NCBI GenBank assembly: GCA_937884995.1
Contig: CAKZZL010000021.1
Coordinates: 31,353-95,352, forward strand
Direction: 5' to 3'
Source: an uncultured Clostridia bacterium
GTDB lineage: Bacteria > Bacillota > Clostridia > Oscillospirales > Acutalibacteraceae
Length of the DNA stretch: 64,000 nucleotides
In this document: positions 44,421 to 51,900 of the stretch, in pieces
Position numbering within the stretch: the first letter of the stretch is position 1
How the letters are laid out: each line of letters opens with the position of its first letter
The notes under the pieces: generated by a model
Databases searched by the model: none
What the model was told of the DNA's origin: nothing
What the model saw: only the letters and a program-made list of their open reading frames with translations
Made by a program: the position numbers and the translations under genes

Positions 44421-44449
44421 ATTTTATCATAAAGGAAATTTTCTTTCAA
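44421..44449 (-). promoter_or_regulatory. Promoter of the GH36-like/GH31 operon
   Basis: On the minus strand TTGAAA (44444-44449), a 17-base spacer and TAAAAT (44421-44426). Confidence 0.65.
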
Positions 44450-44508
44450 TATAGAAAAAAGGGGCTGATTTCAAGGGCAAAGCAGCATATATTTCAGATA
44501 TATGATTA

Positions 44509-44537
44509 AGGGCACTCCGTTTTATGCGGAATGCCCT
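44509..44537 (-). terminator. Terminator hairpin after lipoprotein gene
   Basis: AGGGCACTCCG and CGGAATGCCCT pair with one G-U-type mismatch. The T-tract on the minus strand is weak (TTAATC). Confidence 0.6.
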
Positions 44538-44543
44538 GATATT

Positions 44544-45182
44544 TTAGTCATTAAAGTAATCTTCGTATGTTCTTTTTTCTTTATTTAATTCAAGATTGGG
44601 AATCATATATTTTTTTGCAAGTGCAAATGCTGCAAGACTTTCAACATATGTGTATCCTATATTTCCGTTCATTTTACCCGTAGCTCTCTTAACAGTTCCG
44701 TCTGAAGAGATATCATAGACATAAAGAAGCGTATCTTCCGTAGTTAAAAGATTGCCGTTTGAATCCGTATCGCCATTAAACTGAAGTACTACTGCACCCG
44801 GTATATCCGTGTTTGTGCGTATAAGTGCTCTGAGCGTAAAAGGATCCGCTCTGAATTTTGATGCAATATACTTTATATATTTATTATCCGGGGATTCAGA
44901 GTAATATGTCACTGCAGTGATTTTTGTTGTCTCCTCGTCTATCTCAGCTTTCTTTGTTGTGCTTTCAGCCTTAGTAGTAATTTCCGCAGGATTGGTATTT
45001 AAATCGGTATAAGTCTCTTCCTCTTCGTGACTTTCCTGCGTATAGTCATCAAAATTCACCATTTCGGCAGTGTTGCTTTCTTCAAGAGTTGTACTAGTGC
45101 TTGGCTCTTCTTTCTGCACGCTTTCACATGAGCAAAGAAAGAGAAAAGAAAGGCAAAGAAAAATACATAGAAATTTTTTCAT
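44544..45182 (-). CDS. Hypothetical lipoprotein
   Basis: This 212-residue protein has a signal peptide with lipobox-like FLCSC (Cys about 20). A Ser/Thr/Glu-rich linker of about 75 residues, then a folded domain of about 115 residues (KYIASKFRADPFTLRALIRT; NGNIGYTYVESLAAFALAKK) follow. The start is ATG 45182 with GGAG upstream; the longer frame starts inside the terminator at 45195-45225. The family is not recognised. Confidence 0.75.
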   Translation of the reverse strand: MKKFLCIFLCLSFLFLCSCESVQKEEPSTSTTLEESNTAEMVNFDDYTQESHEEEETYTDLNTNPAEITTKAESTTKKAEIDEETTKITAVTYYSESPDNKYIKYIASKFRADPFTLRALIRTNTDIPGAVVLQFNGDTDSNGNLLTTEDTLLYVYDISSDGTVKRATGKMNGNIGYTYVESLAAFALAKKYMIPNLELNKEKRTYEDYFND

Positions 45183-45194
45183 AACGCTCCTAAA

Positions 45195-45225
45195 AAGTAA
45201 AAGCATATCCCGAAAGATATGCTTT
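45195..45225 (-). terminator. Terminator of the 42-aa peptide gene
   Basis: AAAGCATATC and GATATGCTTT form a perfect 10-bp stem with a 6-base loop, followed on the minus strand by TACTTTTT. It closes the small gene at 45246-45374. Confidence 0.85.
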
Positions 45226-45245
45226 CACAAGTAAAAAATTTCAAA

Positions 45246-45374
45246 TTAACCAAATAAACCTGTGATAGTCTCGATGATTGTTGAAGGATCAAAGTCCTCG
45301 ATGCCGAGCATACCAGCGATTGCAGTAATAATGCCTGTTAATGTTTCTAAAATAGCGCTGAAATCGAAATCCAT
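45246..45374 (-). CDS. 42-residue amphipathic hydrophobic peptide, unknown
   Basis: An ATG at 45374 opens a 42-codon frame ending at TAA 45246. It begins MDFDFSAILETLTGIITAIA, continues GMLGIEDFDPS and ends TIIETITGLFG. The peptide is acidic and rich in Ile, Leu, Thr and Gly, with no Cys, and could form one or two amphipathic helices. It has AAAGGGGGAAA upstream, a perfect consensus promoter at 45409-45437 and its own terminator, so it is a complete and probably strongly expressed unit. No homologue is recognised; a membrane-active peptide, a bacteriocin-like peptide or a small regulator are all possible. Confidence 0.75.
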   Translation of the reverse strand: MDFDFSAILETLTGIITAIAGMLGIEDFDPSTIIETITGLFG

Positions 45375-45408
45375 GATAATTTCCCCCTTTCATCTTTCTA
45401 CTATGTGG

Positions 45409-45437
45409 ATTATATAGCCAAAAGACATCTTTGTCAA
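45409..45437 (-). promoter_or_regulatory. Perfect consensus promoter of the 42-aa peptide
   Basis: On the minus strand TTGACA (45432-45437), 17 bases, TATAAT (45409-45414), about 35 bases from the start codon. Confidence 0.93.
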
Positions 45438-45477
45438 TACATTTTTAAAATGTGATAAAAATTTTACAATTTAAAAT

Positions 45478-45511
45478 AAAAGGACCTTCACAAAAATGCG
45501 AAGATCCTTTG
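45478..45511 (-). terminator. Terminator of rplJL
   Basis: AAAGGATCTTC and GAAGGTCCTTT pair with one mismatch, followed by TATTTT on the minus strand. It ends the ribosomal operon after rplL, so rpoB is not the next gene. Confidence 0.85.
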
Positions 45512-45523
45512 AAATTACGCAAA

Positions 45524-45901
45524 TTATTTAAGTGTAACTTTAGCGCCAACTTCTTCAAGTTTAGCTTTAGCTGCATCTGCGTCATCCTTTGAAGCTGCTT
45601 CCTTAATAACTTTCGGAGCACCGTCAACCAATGCTTTAGCTTCTGCAAGGCCAAGACCTGTGATTTCACGAACAGCCTTAATTACCTTAATCTTTTCTGC
45701 ACCAACGTCTGTAAGTTCAACGTCAAATTCTGTCTTTTCATCTTCAGCTGCTGCTCCGCCTGCTGCAGGTGCTGCTACTGCTACTGCTGCCGCTGCAGAT
45801 ACGCCGAATTCTTCTTCTACTGCGTGTACAAGTTCTGAAAGTTCAAGAACTGAAAGTGCTTTAATTTCTTCGATCATTGCTGTGATTTTATCTGATGCCA
45901 T
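45524..45901 (-). CDS. rplL: 50S ribosomal protein L7/L12
   Basis: This 125-residue protein has the N-terminal dimerisation domain (MIEEIKALSVLELSELV), an Ala-rich hinge and the C-terminal domain (EKIKVIKAVREITGLGLAEA) that recruits translation factors. The start ATG 45901 has GGAGG upstream. Confidence 0.99.
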   Translation of the reverse strand: MASDKITAMIEEIKALSVLELSELVHAVEEEFGVSAAAAVAVAAPAAGGAAAEDEKTEFDVELTDVGAEKIKVIKAVREITGLGLAEAKALVDGAPKVIKEAASKDDADAAKAKLEEVGAKVTLK

Positions 45902-45936
45902 TTTTCTTTCCTCCAAAAAAAATTAAAATTCAAAAA

Positions 45937-46458
45937 TTATTCTGCAGCAGGTGCTGCCTCTTCTCCGTTTTTATCAACGATAGCCTGAATAACACGGGCA
46001 AAAGCTGAAATCGGAGCATTAAATGCATTGCAAACAGTTGCAAGTAAAACATCTCTTGATGGAAGTTTTGCAAGACTGTTAATTTTTTCAAGACTTATAA
46101 TCTCACCATCGAGATAACCTGTCTTGATGCTGAAAGGTGTTGCTTTATTGTCAGCGTACTTCTGAAGTACTCTTGCTGCAGCGACATAGTCATCATTACT
46201 TGTAGCGATAGCTGTTGTTCCCTCGAGAACGTCAGTCATAGACTCAAGTGAACTGCCTTCGATAGCACGTCTTAAAATAGTGTTTTTAATAACAGTATAT
46301 TCAACACCTGCTTCACGAAGTTCCCTACGAAGAGCTGTGTCATCTGCAACGCTGATTCCCTTATAGTCAACTACTACACCTGCTATTGATGCATCGAGTC
46401 TTTCCTTAAGGTCAGCAACTTGCTGTTTCTTCATCTCTAAAATTTTCTCACTTGGCAA
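45937..46458 (-). CDS. rplJ: 50S ribosomal protein L10
   Basis: This 173-residue stalk-base protein carries L7/L12 dimers on its C-terminal helix. VVVDYKGISVADDTALRREL and YTVIKNTILRRA are typical. AGGAGGTGA precedes the start. It is autoregulated with L7/L12 through the L10 leader just upstream. Confidence 0.98.
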   Translation of the reverse strand: MPSEKILEMKKQQVADLKERLDASIAGVVVDYKGISVADDTALRRELREAGVEYTVIKNTILRRAIEGSSLESMTDVLEGTTAIATSNDDYVAAARVLQKYADNKATPFSIKTGYLDGEIISLEKINSLAKLPSRDVLLATVCNAFNAPISAFARVIQAIVDKNGEEAAPAAE

Positions 46459-46499
46459 ACGAATTCACCTCCTACTAATTGATACGCTTGCTTATGAGA

Positions 46500-46612
46500 T
46501 AAAAGAACCTTTTCCGCAAAGACAGAAAAGGTTCGAAAACTTTAATTTAAGTTTCTTTCCTCGGTAGGCAGATAACTCTTTACGCATAACTGCACCTACT
46601 GTCTTCGGCAAG
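46500..46612 (-). promoter_or_regulatory. L10 leader (ribosomal protein-binding attenuator)
   Basis: On the minus strand the leader contains GCCGAAGACAGTAGGTG and CTGCCTACCGAGGAAAG, the paired conserved segments of the L10 leader. A terminator hairpin GAACCTTTTC/GAAAAGGTTC with TTTTAT follows at 46504-46534. Binding of L10(L12)4 should favour termination. Confidence 0.92.
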
Positions 46613-46621
46613 CGACTATTA

Positions 46622-46650
46622 TATTAACATAAGCTGTAAAGCTTTGTCAA
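46622..46650 (-). promoter_or_regulatory. Probable rplJL promoter
   Basis: TTGACA (46645-46650), 17 bases, TTAATA (46622-46627) on the minus strand. A better TATAAT at 46618-46623 has a 21-base spacer. It lies between rplA and the L10 leader. Confidence 0.5.
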
Positions 46651-46656
46651 CAAAAA

Positions 46657-47364
46657 TTATTCAGCTGATTGGCTGGCAACGAACTTGTTTGGATTGATCT
46701 TTATGCCGGGGCCCATTGTTGTTGCGACAGCACATGATTTGATATATTGTCCTTTTGTTGCTGCAGGCTTAGCCTTAACAACTGCATCCATAAGAGTGTT
46801 GAAGTTCTCAGTGAGTTTCTCAGCACCGAATGAAGCTTTGCCTATAGGACAATGGATAATGTTTGTCTTATCAAGACGATATTCAATCTTACCTGCTTTA
46901 GCTTCTGTAACAGCTTTAGCTACGTCAGGAGTAACAGTTCCTGCTTTTGGTGAAGGCATAAGTCCGCGGGGACCGAGAACCTTACCGAGACGTCCTACAA
47001 GTCCCATCATATCAGGACTTGCGATACAAACGTCAAAATCCATAAATCCTTCCTGGATTTTAGCAAGAAGATCCTCTGCACCTACATTTTCAGCGCCTGC
47101 TGCTTCAGCTGCATCTGCCTGTTCACCTTTTGCAAAAACAGCAACTCTTACGCTCTTACCTGTTCCGTTCGGAAGAACAACAGCGCCTCTAACCTGCTGG
47201 TCAGCATGACGTGAGTCAACGCCGAGACGTATATGAGCTTCTACTGTTTCGTCAAACTTTGCAGTTGCAGTTTTCACTGCCAAATCAAAAGCTTCTTCTG
47301 TATCATAAAGTTTTGTTCTGTCGATGAGTTTAGCACCCTCAACATATTTCTTTCCATGTTTCAT
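46657..47364 (-). CDS. rplA: 50S ribosomal protein L1
   Basis: This 235-residue protein has MKHGKKYVEGAKLIDR at the N-terminus and the rRNA-binding loop GRLGKVLGPRGLMPSPKAGT, highly diagnostic of L1. It forms the mobile L1 stalk. GGAGGA precedes the start. Confidence 0.99.
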   Translation of the reverse strand: MKHGKKYVEGAKLIDRTKLYDTEEAFDLAVKTATAKFDETVEAHIRLGVDSRHADQQVRGAVVLPNGTGKSVRVAVFAKGEQADAAEAAGAENVGAEDLLAKIQEGFMDFDVCIASPDMMGLVGRLGKVLGPRGLMPSPKAGTVTPDVAKAVTEAKAGKIEYRLDKTNIIHCPIGKASFGAEKLTENFNTLMDAVVKAKPAATKGQYIKSCAVATTMGPGIKINPNKFVASQSAE

Positions 47365-47420
47365 AATTCAAATCCTCCAAAAAAGTGGTTAATCGGATGT
47401 GATTTCCTCCCACAAGGAGA

Positions 47421-47846
47421 TCAATCAACTACGGTAATGCCCATAGAACGAGCAGTACCTGCAATCATACTCATTGCTGATTCAATGGATGCTGCGTTCA
47501 AGTCGGGCATCTTTGTCTCGGCAATCTTCTGAATCTGCTCCTTAGTTATAGAAGCAACCTTTGTTTTGTTCGGAACGCCAGAACCACTCTCGATTCCGCA
47601 AGCTTTCTTAATAAGAACAGCTGCAGGAGGAGTCTTAGTTACAAATGTAAATGTGTGATCTGCATAAACTGTAATAACGACAGGAATAATAAGACCTGCG
47701 TCATTCTTTGTGCGTTCATTGAATTCTTTAGTGAACGACATAATGTTAACACCATGCTGACCTAAAGCAGGGCCAACAGGTGGTGCCGGTGTTGCTTGTC
47801 CGGCAGGAATTTGAAGCTTGATAAAGCCTATTACTTTTTGAGCCAT
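47421..47846 (-). CDS. rplK: 50S ribosomal protein L11
   Basis: This 141-residue protein has QIPAGQATPAPPVGPALGQH and the C-terminal RNA-binding part ending GTARSMGITVVD. The start ATG 47846 (MAQKVIGFIK) has GGAGGTG upstream; the longer frame is not supported. It binds the GTPase-associated centre. Confidence 0.99.
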   Translation of the reverse strand: MAQKVIGFIKLQIPAGQATPAPPVGPALGQHGVNIMSFTKEFNERTKNDAGLIIPVVITVYADHTFTFVTKTPPAAVLIKKACGIESGSGVPNKTKVASITKEQIQKIAETKMPDLNAASIESAMSMIAGTARSMGITVVD

Positions 47847-47960
47847 TTTTAGCACCTCCAAAATTCGTGGTATGGCGGAACACTAGCTCGTATTGTTCCT
47901 CCCACGACGCCCGTAATACAGACGTCATAAAAAGCGTATTTACGCTGATTACCAAATAAA

Positions 47961-48518
47961 TTAATCTGCCTTTTTCACTTGATCCAATTCAAGTGCGATA
48001 GGCACACTGCGTTGAGCCATTGAAATCTCAACTGAAACATAGTTGTTATCAGCATTGATGTCACGAACGACACCGCTTGTTCCTTCAAAGGGTCCGTCAA
48101 TGATGACTACATCATCGCCAACCTCATATTGAAGCTTAACAACCTTTCTTTCAATACCCATTGTGTAAAGTTCTTCATCTGTAAGCGGAACCGGTTTTCC
48201 ATCCGGACCTACAAAGCCTGTAACTCCACGGGTATTGCGAATAACATACCAGGTATCGTCGCTCATCTTAAGCTCACCTGTCTCCTCATTTTCAAAGACA
48301 GCAACCTTAACCATGACGTAACCCGGAAATGCTTTTCTTTCTTTAACTTCCACACTGCCGTCTTCCTTGATTTCCTCTACGGTTTCCATAGGGATTTGTA
48401 TATCAAGAACGAGGTCTTGCATCTTTCTGTTTTCAACAACCTTTTCTATGACCGTCTTCACCTTATTCTCGTAACCTGAATAAGTGTGAACGACAAACCA
48501 TTTGGAGAGTTCTGCCAT
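47961..48518 (-). CDS. nusG: Transcription termination/antitermination factor NusG
   Basis: This 185-residue protein has the NGN domain (KWFVVHTYSGYENKVK; RKAFPGYVMVK) and a C-terminal KOW motif (VGDDVVIIDGPFEGTSGVV). It modulates RNA polymerase pausing. It follows secE by 16 bases, the usual order. Confidence 0.98.
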   Translation of the reverse strand: MAELSKWFVVHTYSGYENKVKTVIEKVVENRKMQDLVLDIQIPMETVEEIKEDGSVEVKERKAFPGYVMVKVAVFENEETGELKMSDDTWYVIRNTRGVTGFVGPDGKPVPLTDEELYTMGIERKVVKLQYEVGDDVVIIDGPFEGTSGVVRDINADNNYVSVEISMAQRSVPIALELDQVKKAD

Positions 48519-48534
48519 TCAATCACCCTCCTGA

Positions 48535-48903
48535 TTATCCTAAAAGAAAAATATTGTAGATCATCTCAGCTGCAGCAGTTGTTGTTTCTGTATCTTCGCT
48601 TGTCTTTTTAGCAAGATTAACGACTGCATCAATTATAGCAGAAAGTCCGGAGTCTATTCCGAAGATTACAATTCCTACGATAAGAACTACAACGAAAACT
48701 ACTATTGAGCTGTTGAAAACTGTCTTACCTGAAGGCCATGAAACCTTCTTCCATTCACTCTTCATTCCCTTGAAGAAGTCTTTGATTTTCTGTAAAGGAC
48801 TGGTCTTGTTTTTCTTAACTTTAGTTTTTTTGTCGGCCTTTACCTTTTCAGCTTTCTTAACTTCTTTTGTCTCGGGAGCAGTGCTTTTATTCTTTTCAGC
48901 CAT
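48535..48903 (-). CDS. secE: Preprotein translocase subunit SecE
   Basis: This 122-residue protein has a Lys-rich N-terminus, the amphipathic helix KSEWKKVSWPS, one transmembrane helix (VVFVVVLIVGIVIFGID) and a C-terminal extension of about 30 residues that is Thr/Glu-rich, longer than in most SecE. It clamps SecY in the Sec translocon. Confidence 0.96.
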   Translation of the reverse strand: MAEKNKSTAPETKEVKKAEKVKADKKTKVKKNKTSPLQKIKDFFKGMKSEWKKVSWPSGKTVFNSSIVVFVVVLIVGIVIFGIDSGLSAIIDAVVNLAKKTSEDTETTTAAAEMIYNIFLLG

Positions 48904-48919
48904 TCTTTTTACCTCCCGA

Positions 48920-49069
48920 TTATTTTGTTTCTCTGTGGAGAGTGTGTTTCTTGCAGAATCTGCAATACTTGTTCATTTCAAGTCTGTCTGGAGTGTTTTT
49001 CTTATTTTTCATTGTGTCGTAATTGCGCTGTTTGCACTCCGTACATGCTAATGTTACTTTTACTCTCAT
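48920..49069 (-). CDS. rpmG: 50S ribosomal protein L33
   Basis: This 49-residue protein starts MRVKVTLACTECKQRNYDT and ends KKHTLHRETK, with two Cys pairs (CTEC and CRFC), the zinc-binding form. AGGTGCC-type SD precedes ATG 49069. It heads rpmG-secE-nusG-rplK-rplA, as in many Bacillota. Confidence 0.97.
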   Translation of the reverse strand: MRVKVTLACTECKQRNYDTMKNKKNTPDRLEMNKYCRFCKKHTLHRETK

Positions 49070-49137
49070 GTCGGCACCTCCGTTAATAAATCGCCGTTTG
49101 ATTATTTTTGCGATTGTCTAGCCTACCTCAATGAATA

Positions 49138-49165
49138 AAAGGGCACAAAAATAAAGCCCTCTACC
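49138..49165 (-). other. Leader hairpin of the rpmG-secE-nusG operon
   Basis: AGGGC/GCCCT pairs across an 11-base loop and is followed by TTTTATTC on the minus strand. An outer TACCTC/GAGGTA pairing encloses it. It may be an attenuator; the stem is only 5 bp. Confidence 0.35.
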
Positions 49166-49176
49166 GAGGTAAAGGT

Positions 49177-49205
49177 ATTCTAACATAGTGGACTTGCCAT
49201 GTCAA
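49177..49205 (-). promoter_or_regulatory. Promoter of the rpmG-secE-nusG-rplKA operon
   Basis: On the minus strand TTGACA (49200-49205), 17 bases, TAGAAT (49177-49182). Confidence 0.85.
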
Positions 49206-49252
49206 TATTTTTTTTGATTTTTTTCACATTTATATTGTATAAATATACCTTA

Positions 49253-49281
49253 TTGACTGAAAATGACAATTATGCTAAAAT
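49253..49281 (+). promoter_or_regulatory. Promoter of the lipase-like gene
   Basis: TTGACT (49253-49258), 17 bases, TAAAAT (49276-49281), about 30 bases before ATG 49312. Confidence 0.75.
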
Positions 49282-49311
49282 TTACAAGCTATATATGAGC
49301 GGAGGAATACT

Positions 49312-50457
49312 ATGGCAGACACGATTATAGATTATGCGATACTCAATGCAGACAAGCCCATTGAACAGTTACCTTTCTCAACTGTGGATGGTCTCATTTT
49401 AGCTCAGCTTTCATATCTGAATTTCAGTGGCTTTGTGCCCGATTCAGGCAAAGACACTAAGGGATACCTGCTTTCAAAGATAATCGAAAGAAAGTCTTCA
49501 TCCAAAATATATTACAAAAGCAGGACAATCAATAATAACAAGTTATATAACGTTGTAGCATATTCCAAACGTTTTGGAAAGATGAGAGCAAAATATTATG
49601 AGGACATCATGGAAAAGGACAGCGATACACAATTTTCAGCAATCACCTTTGTTCTCTCCCCTGACCTTAATGTAATAGCATTCAGAGGTACGGACTCCAC
49701 AATTATCGGTTGGAAAGAGAATTGTGATATGCTCTTTCGCTCCCCTGTCAGTTCTCAGGATTTATCTGTTGCATACCTTGACAAAGTTATTCCAAAACTC
49801 ACAGGCGATATCATAGTCGTAGGTCACTCAAAGGGCGGAAATCTCGCCATATACGGTTCGACTCTCTGCAATAAAGAAAACCAAAAAAGAATCAAAAAAG
49901 TAATGGCATATGACAACCCGGGTTTCACGGACAGTTTTCTCGCATCCAAAGAATATAACAAGATTGAGAAAAAGATTATGAAGACCGTGCCTGAAGGATC
50001 AATGATAGGAATGCTTCTCAGCAATAAGCACAATAATAATTTTGCAATTGTAAAAAGTGACGGCACAGGCATGTATCAGCACGATCCGTTCACATGGCAG
50101 GTAAAAAACAACAAATTCGTACCTACAGATTCGATAGATATGAAGGCAACATTTGTCGGCTCAACATTCAATGAATGGGTATTTGGTTTCCCACCTGAGC
50201 AAAGGGAAAAATTTATTGAGCTTATATTCGGTCTTGTGGAAAAGACAAACGAAAGCAATGCGACGACATTCAAGCAATGGGTCGATAACTTAAGGTCCAA
50301 CATACCGCTTGCACTGGAAGGTATTAAAGAGATGTCTCCCGAAGAAAAAGAACTTGCAAGGAAAGTAGTTGGAAATCTCTTTTCTTCCATGGGAGGTAAT
50401 ATAGTCAATTCTCCGGAAAAGATACTCAAGATGACTATAAAGAAAATAACACCGTAA
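49312..50457 (+). CDS. Lipase-like alpha/beta hydrolase (Mbeg1/DUF2974 type)
   Basis: This 381-residue protein has the nucleophile elbow VVGHSKGGNLAIYG (GxSxG as GHSKG) and FRGTDSTIIGWKEN in the oxyanion-side strand, as in DUF2974 proteins. The Asp and His of the triad are likely in YDNPGF and in a later segment but cannot be fixed. No signal peptide. Substrate unknown. The queT gene follows after 78 bases that hold the preQ1 motif. Confidence 0.82.
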   Translation: MADTIIDYAILNADKPIEQLPFSTVDGLILAQLSYLNFSGFVPDSGKDTKGYLLSKIIERKSSSKIYYKSRTINNNKLYNVVAYSKRFGKMRAKYYEDIMEKDSDTQFSAITFVLSPDLNVIAFRGTDSTIIGWKENCDMLFRSPVSSQDLSVAYLDKVIPKLTGDIIVVGHSKGGNLAIYGSTLCNKENQKRIKKVMAYDNPGFTDSFLASKEYNKIEKKIMKTVPEGSMIGMLLSNKHNNNFAIVKSDGTGMYQHDPFTWQVKNNKFVPTDSIDMKATFVGSTFNEWVFGFPPEQREKFIELIFGLVEKTNESNATTFKQWVDNLRSNIPLALEGIKEMSPEEKELARKVVGNLFSSMGGNIVNSPEKILKMTIKKITP

Positions 50458-50482
50458 ATTGAGGCGTCAAAACAGCAATTTT

Positions 50483-50523
50483 GTCAGTTCGAAACCATCC
50501 TGACATTAAATAAAACTAAGGAG
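50483..50523 (+). promoter_or_regulatory. preQ1-I riboswitch overlapping the ribosome-binding site
   Basis: GTCAGTTC, an 8-base loop, then CCTGAC form the P1 stem with conserved GTTC and CC, followed by an A-rich tail ending AAAACTAAGGAG. Base for base this matches the layout of known preQ1-I aptamers. The SD AAGGAG is the end of the tail, so control is probably translational. It fits the downstream queuosine-precursor transporter. Confidence 0.82.
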
Positions 50524-50535
50524 AACGCAAATAGC

Positions 50536-51081
50536 ATGAAAAACAAAAGAACAATGCGTATAAGCCAAACAGCACTTATTGCCGCAATTTATACCGTGCT
50601 TACCTATGCACAAGGATTTCTGCTTCCGGGCTCAACAACGGCAGCCGTGCAGTTCAGAGTCAGCGAAGTTATGAATGTTCTGGCGCTTTTCACACCCGCA
50701 GCAATACCCGGACTTACGATAGGTTGTATCCTATCTAACATATACAGCATAGGTCAGGGACTTCCGCTTGATATGGTTTTCGGTTCGCTAGCAACCCTTT
50801 GCGCGACAAGTGCCATATATTTGTTGAGAAAAATAAAGATTAAAAATTTCCCATTTCTTTCGATGCTTATGCCGGCAATCTTTAACGGAATTATTGTAGG
50901 CTGGGAAATTGAAGTTTTCTTTATAGACGGCAAATTTCACCTTGCAAGTTATCTGATTCAACTCGGACTTGTGGCATTGGGAGAATTTGGAGTCATGTTT
51001 GTGCTCGGCACCCCGTTATATTTTGCACTGGATAAGCAGTCAATGAAAAAGGTACTAAACGCAGATGATAAAAAGAACTAA
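50536..51081 (+). CDS. queT: Queuosine precursor transporter QueT
   Basis: This 181-residue membrane protein of the QueT family is an S component of ECF-type transporters for queuosine precursors such as preQ1. About five hydrophobic segments are visible, with AAIYTVLTYAQGFLLPGST and QFRVSEVMNVLALFTPAAIP diagnostic. The shared ECF module is not in this window. A preQ1-I motif overlaps its SD. Confidence 0.93.
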   Translation: MKNKRTMRISQTALIAAIYTVLTYAQGFLLPGSTTAAVQFRVSEVMNVLALFTPAAIPGLTIGCILSNIYSIGQGLPLDMVFGSLATLCATSAIYLLRKIKIKNFPFLSMLMPAIFNGIIVGWEIEVFFIDGKFHLASYLIQLGLVALGEFGVMFVLGTPLYFALDKQSMKKVLNADDKKN

Positions 51082-51083
51082 AG

Positions 51084-51116
51084 ATAAGGCTTTGCATATG
51101 CAGAGCCTTATTTTCA
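51084..51116 (+). terminator. Terminator of queT
   Basis: ATAAGGCT and AGCCTTAT pair around a palindromic loop (CATATG), followed by TTTTC. Confidence 0.82.
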
Positions 51117-51130
51117 TATGATTTCGGTTA

Positions 51131-51159
51131 TTGTCATTTTTGACATATCATGCTAAAAT
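51131..51159 (+). promoter_or_regulatory. Promoter of the two-component system
   Basis: TTGTCA (51131-51136), 17 bases ending ATGC, TAAAAT (51154-51159), with an extended -10. Confidence 0.65.
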
Positions 51160-51183
51160 CATAATGATAGGAGTTGATAACTT

Positions 51184-51900
51184 ATGGCAAAAATCCTTGT
51201 TGCAGACGATGAAGAACTTATCCGTAAGCTGGTATGTGACTTCTTAAAGAAAGCCAATCATACTGTCGTAGAAGCCAAAGACGGTGATGAGGCACTTTAC
51301 TACTTCAATGAGATGCAGGACATCTCTCTTATGATTCTTGATATAATGATGCCGGGCAAAGACGGCTGGGAAGTGTGCAGAGAAGTAAGGAAAACATCAA
51401 CCGTTCCAATCTTACTTTTATCAGCACGCAGCCAGGAGTTTGATCAATTAAGCGGCTTTGAAGCCGGTGCAGATGACTACGTAACAAAGCCTTTCAGTCC
51501 TGCCCTGCTCATGAAACGTGTCGAGTCTTTGCTTAAACGTTCAGCTATACAAACTGAAGTCCCGAAAGAATCCTATCAGGGTCTTTCCATAGACTACAAG
51601 GCACATCTTGTACATATAGACGATGAGACGATATATCTCACAGTCAAAGAATTTAAGCTCCTTGAAAAACTTCTTGACCATGTAGGCCGTGTATACAGTC
51701 GCGAACAGCTTATTGATGATGTCTGGGGGTTTGACTATTACGGTGATACACGCACTGTTGACTCACATGTTGCAAGACTCCGTACCAAACTCGGTGACTG
51801 GGGCAATAAGTACTTAAAAACTGTTTACGGAATAGGATATAAGATTCAGGAAACTAATGAAAACAAAAAAGAAGAACCGACAGATAAGCATTCGTCTTAA
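51184..51900 (+). CDS. OmpR-family response regulator
   Basis: This 238-residue protein has a receiver domain (ILVADDEELIRKLV acidic pair; phosphoacceptor Asp in LMILDIMMPGKDGWE; LLLSARSQEFD; Lys in DDYVTKPFSP) and a winged-helix DNA-binding domain (VYSREQLIDDVWGFDYYGD; RTVDSHVARLRTKLG). It acts with the kinase whose gene overlaps its end by 44 bases in another frame. Targets unknown. Confidence 0.96.
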   Translation: MAKILVADDEELIRKLVCDFLKKANHTVVEAKDGDEALYYFNEMQDISLMILDIMMPGKDGWEVCREVRKTSTVPILLLSARSQEFDQLSGFEAGADDYVTKPFSPALLMKRVESLLKRSAIQTEVPKESYQGLSIDYKAHLVHIDDETIYLTVKEFKLLEKLLDHVGRVYSREQLIDDVWGFDYYGDTRTVDSHVARLRTKLGDWGNKYLKTVYGIGYKIQETNENKKEEPTDKHSS

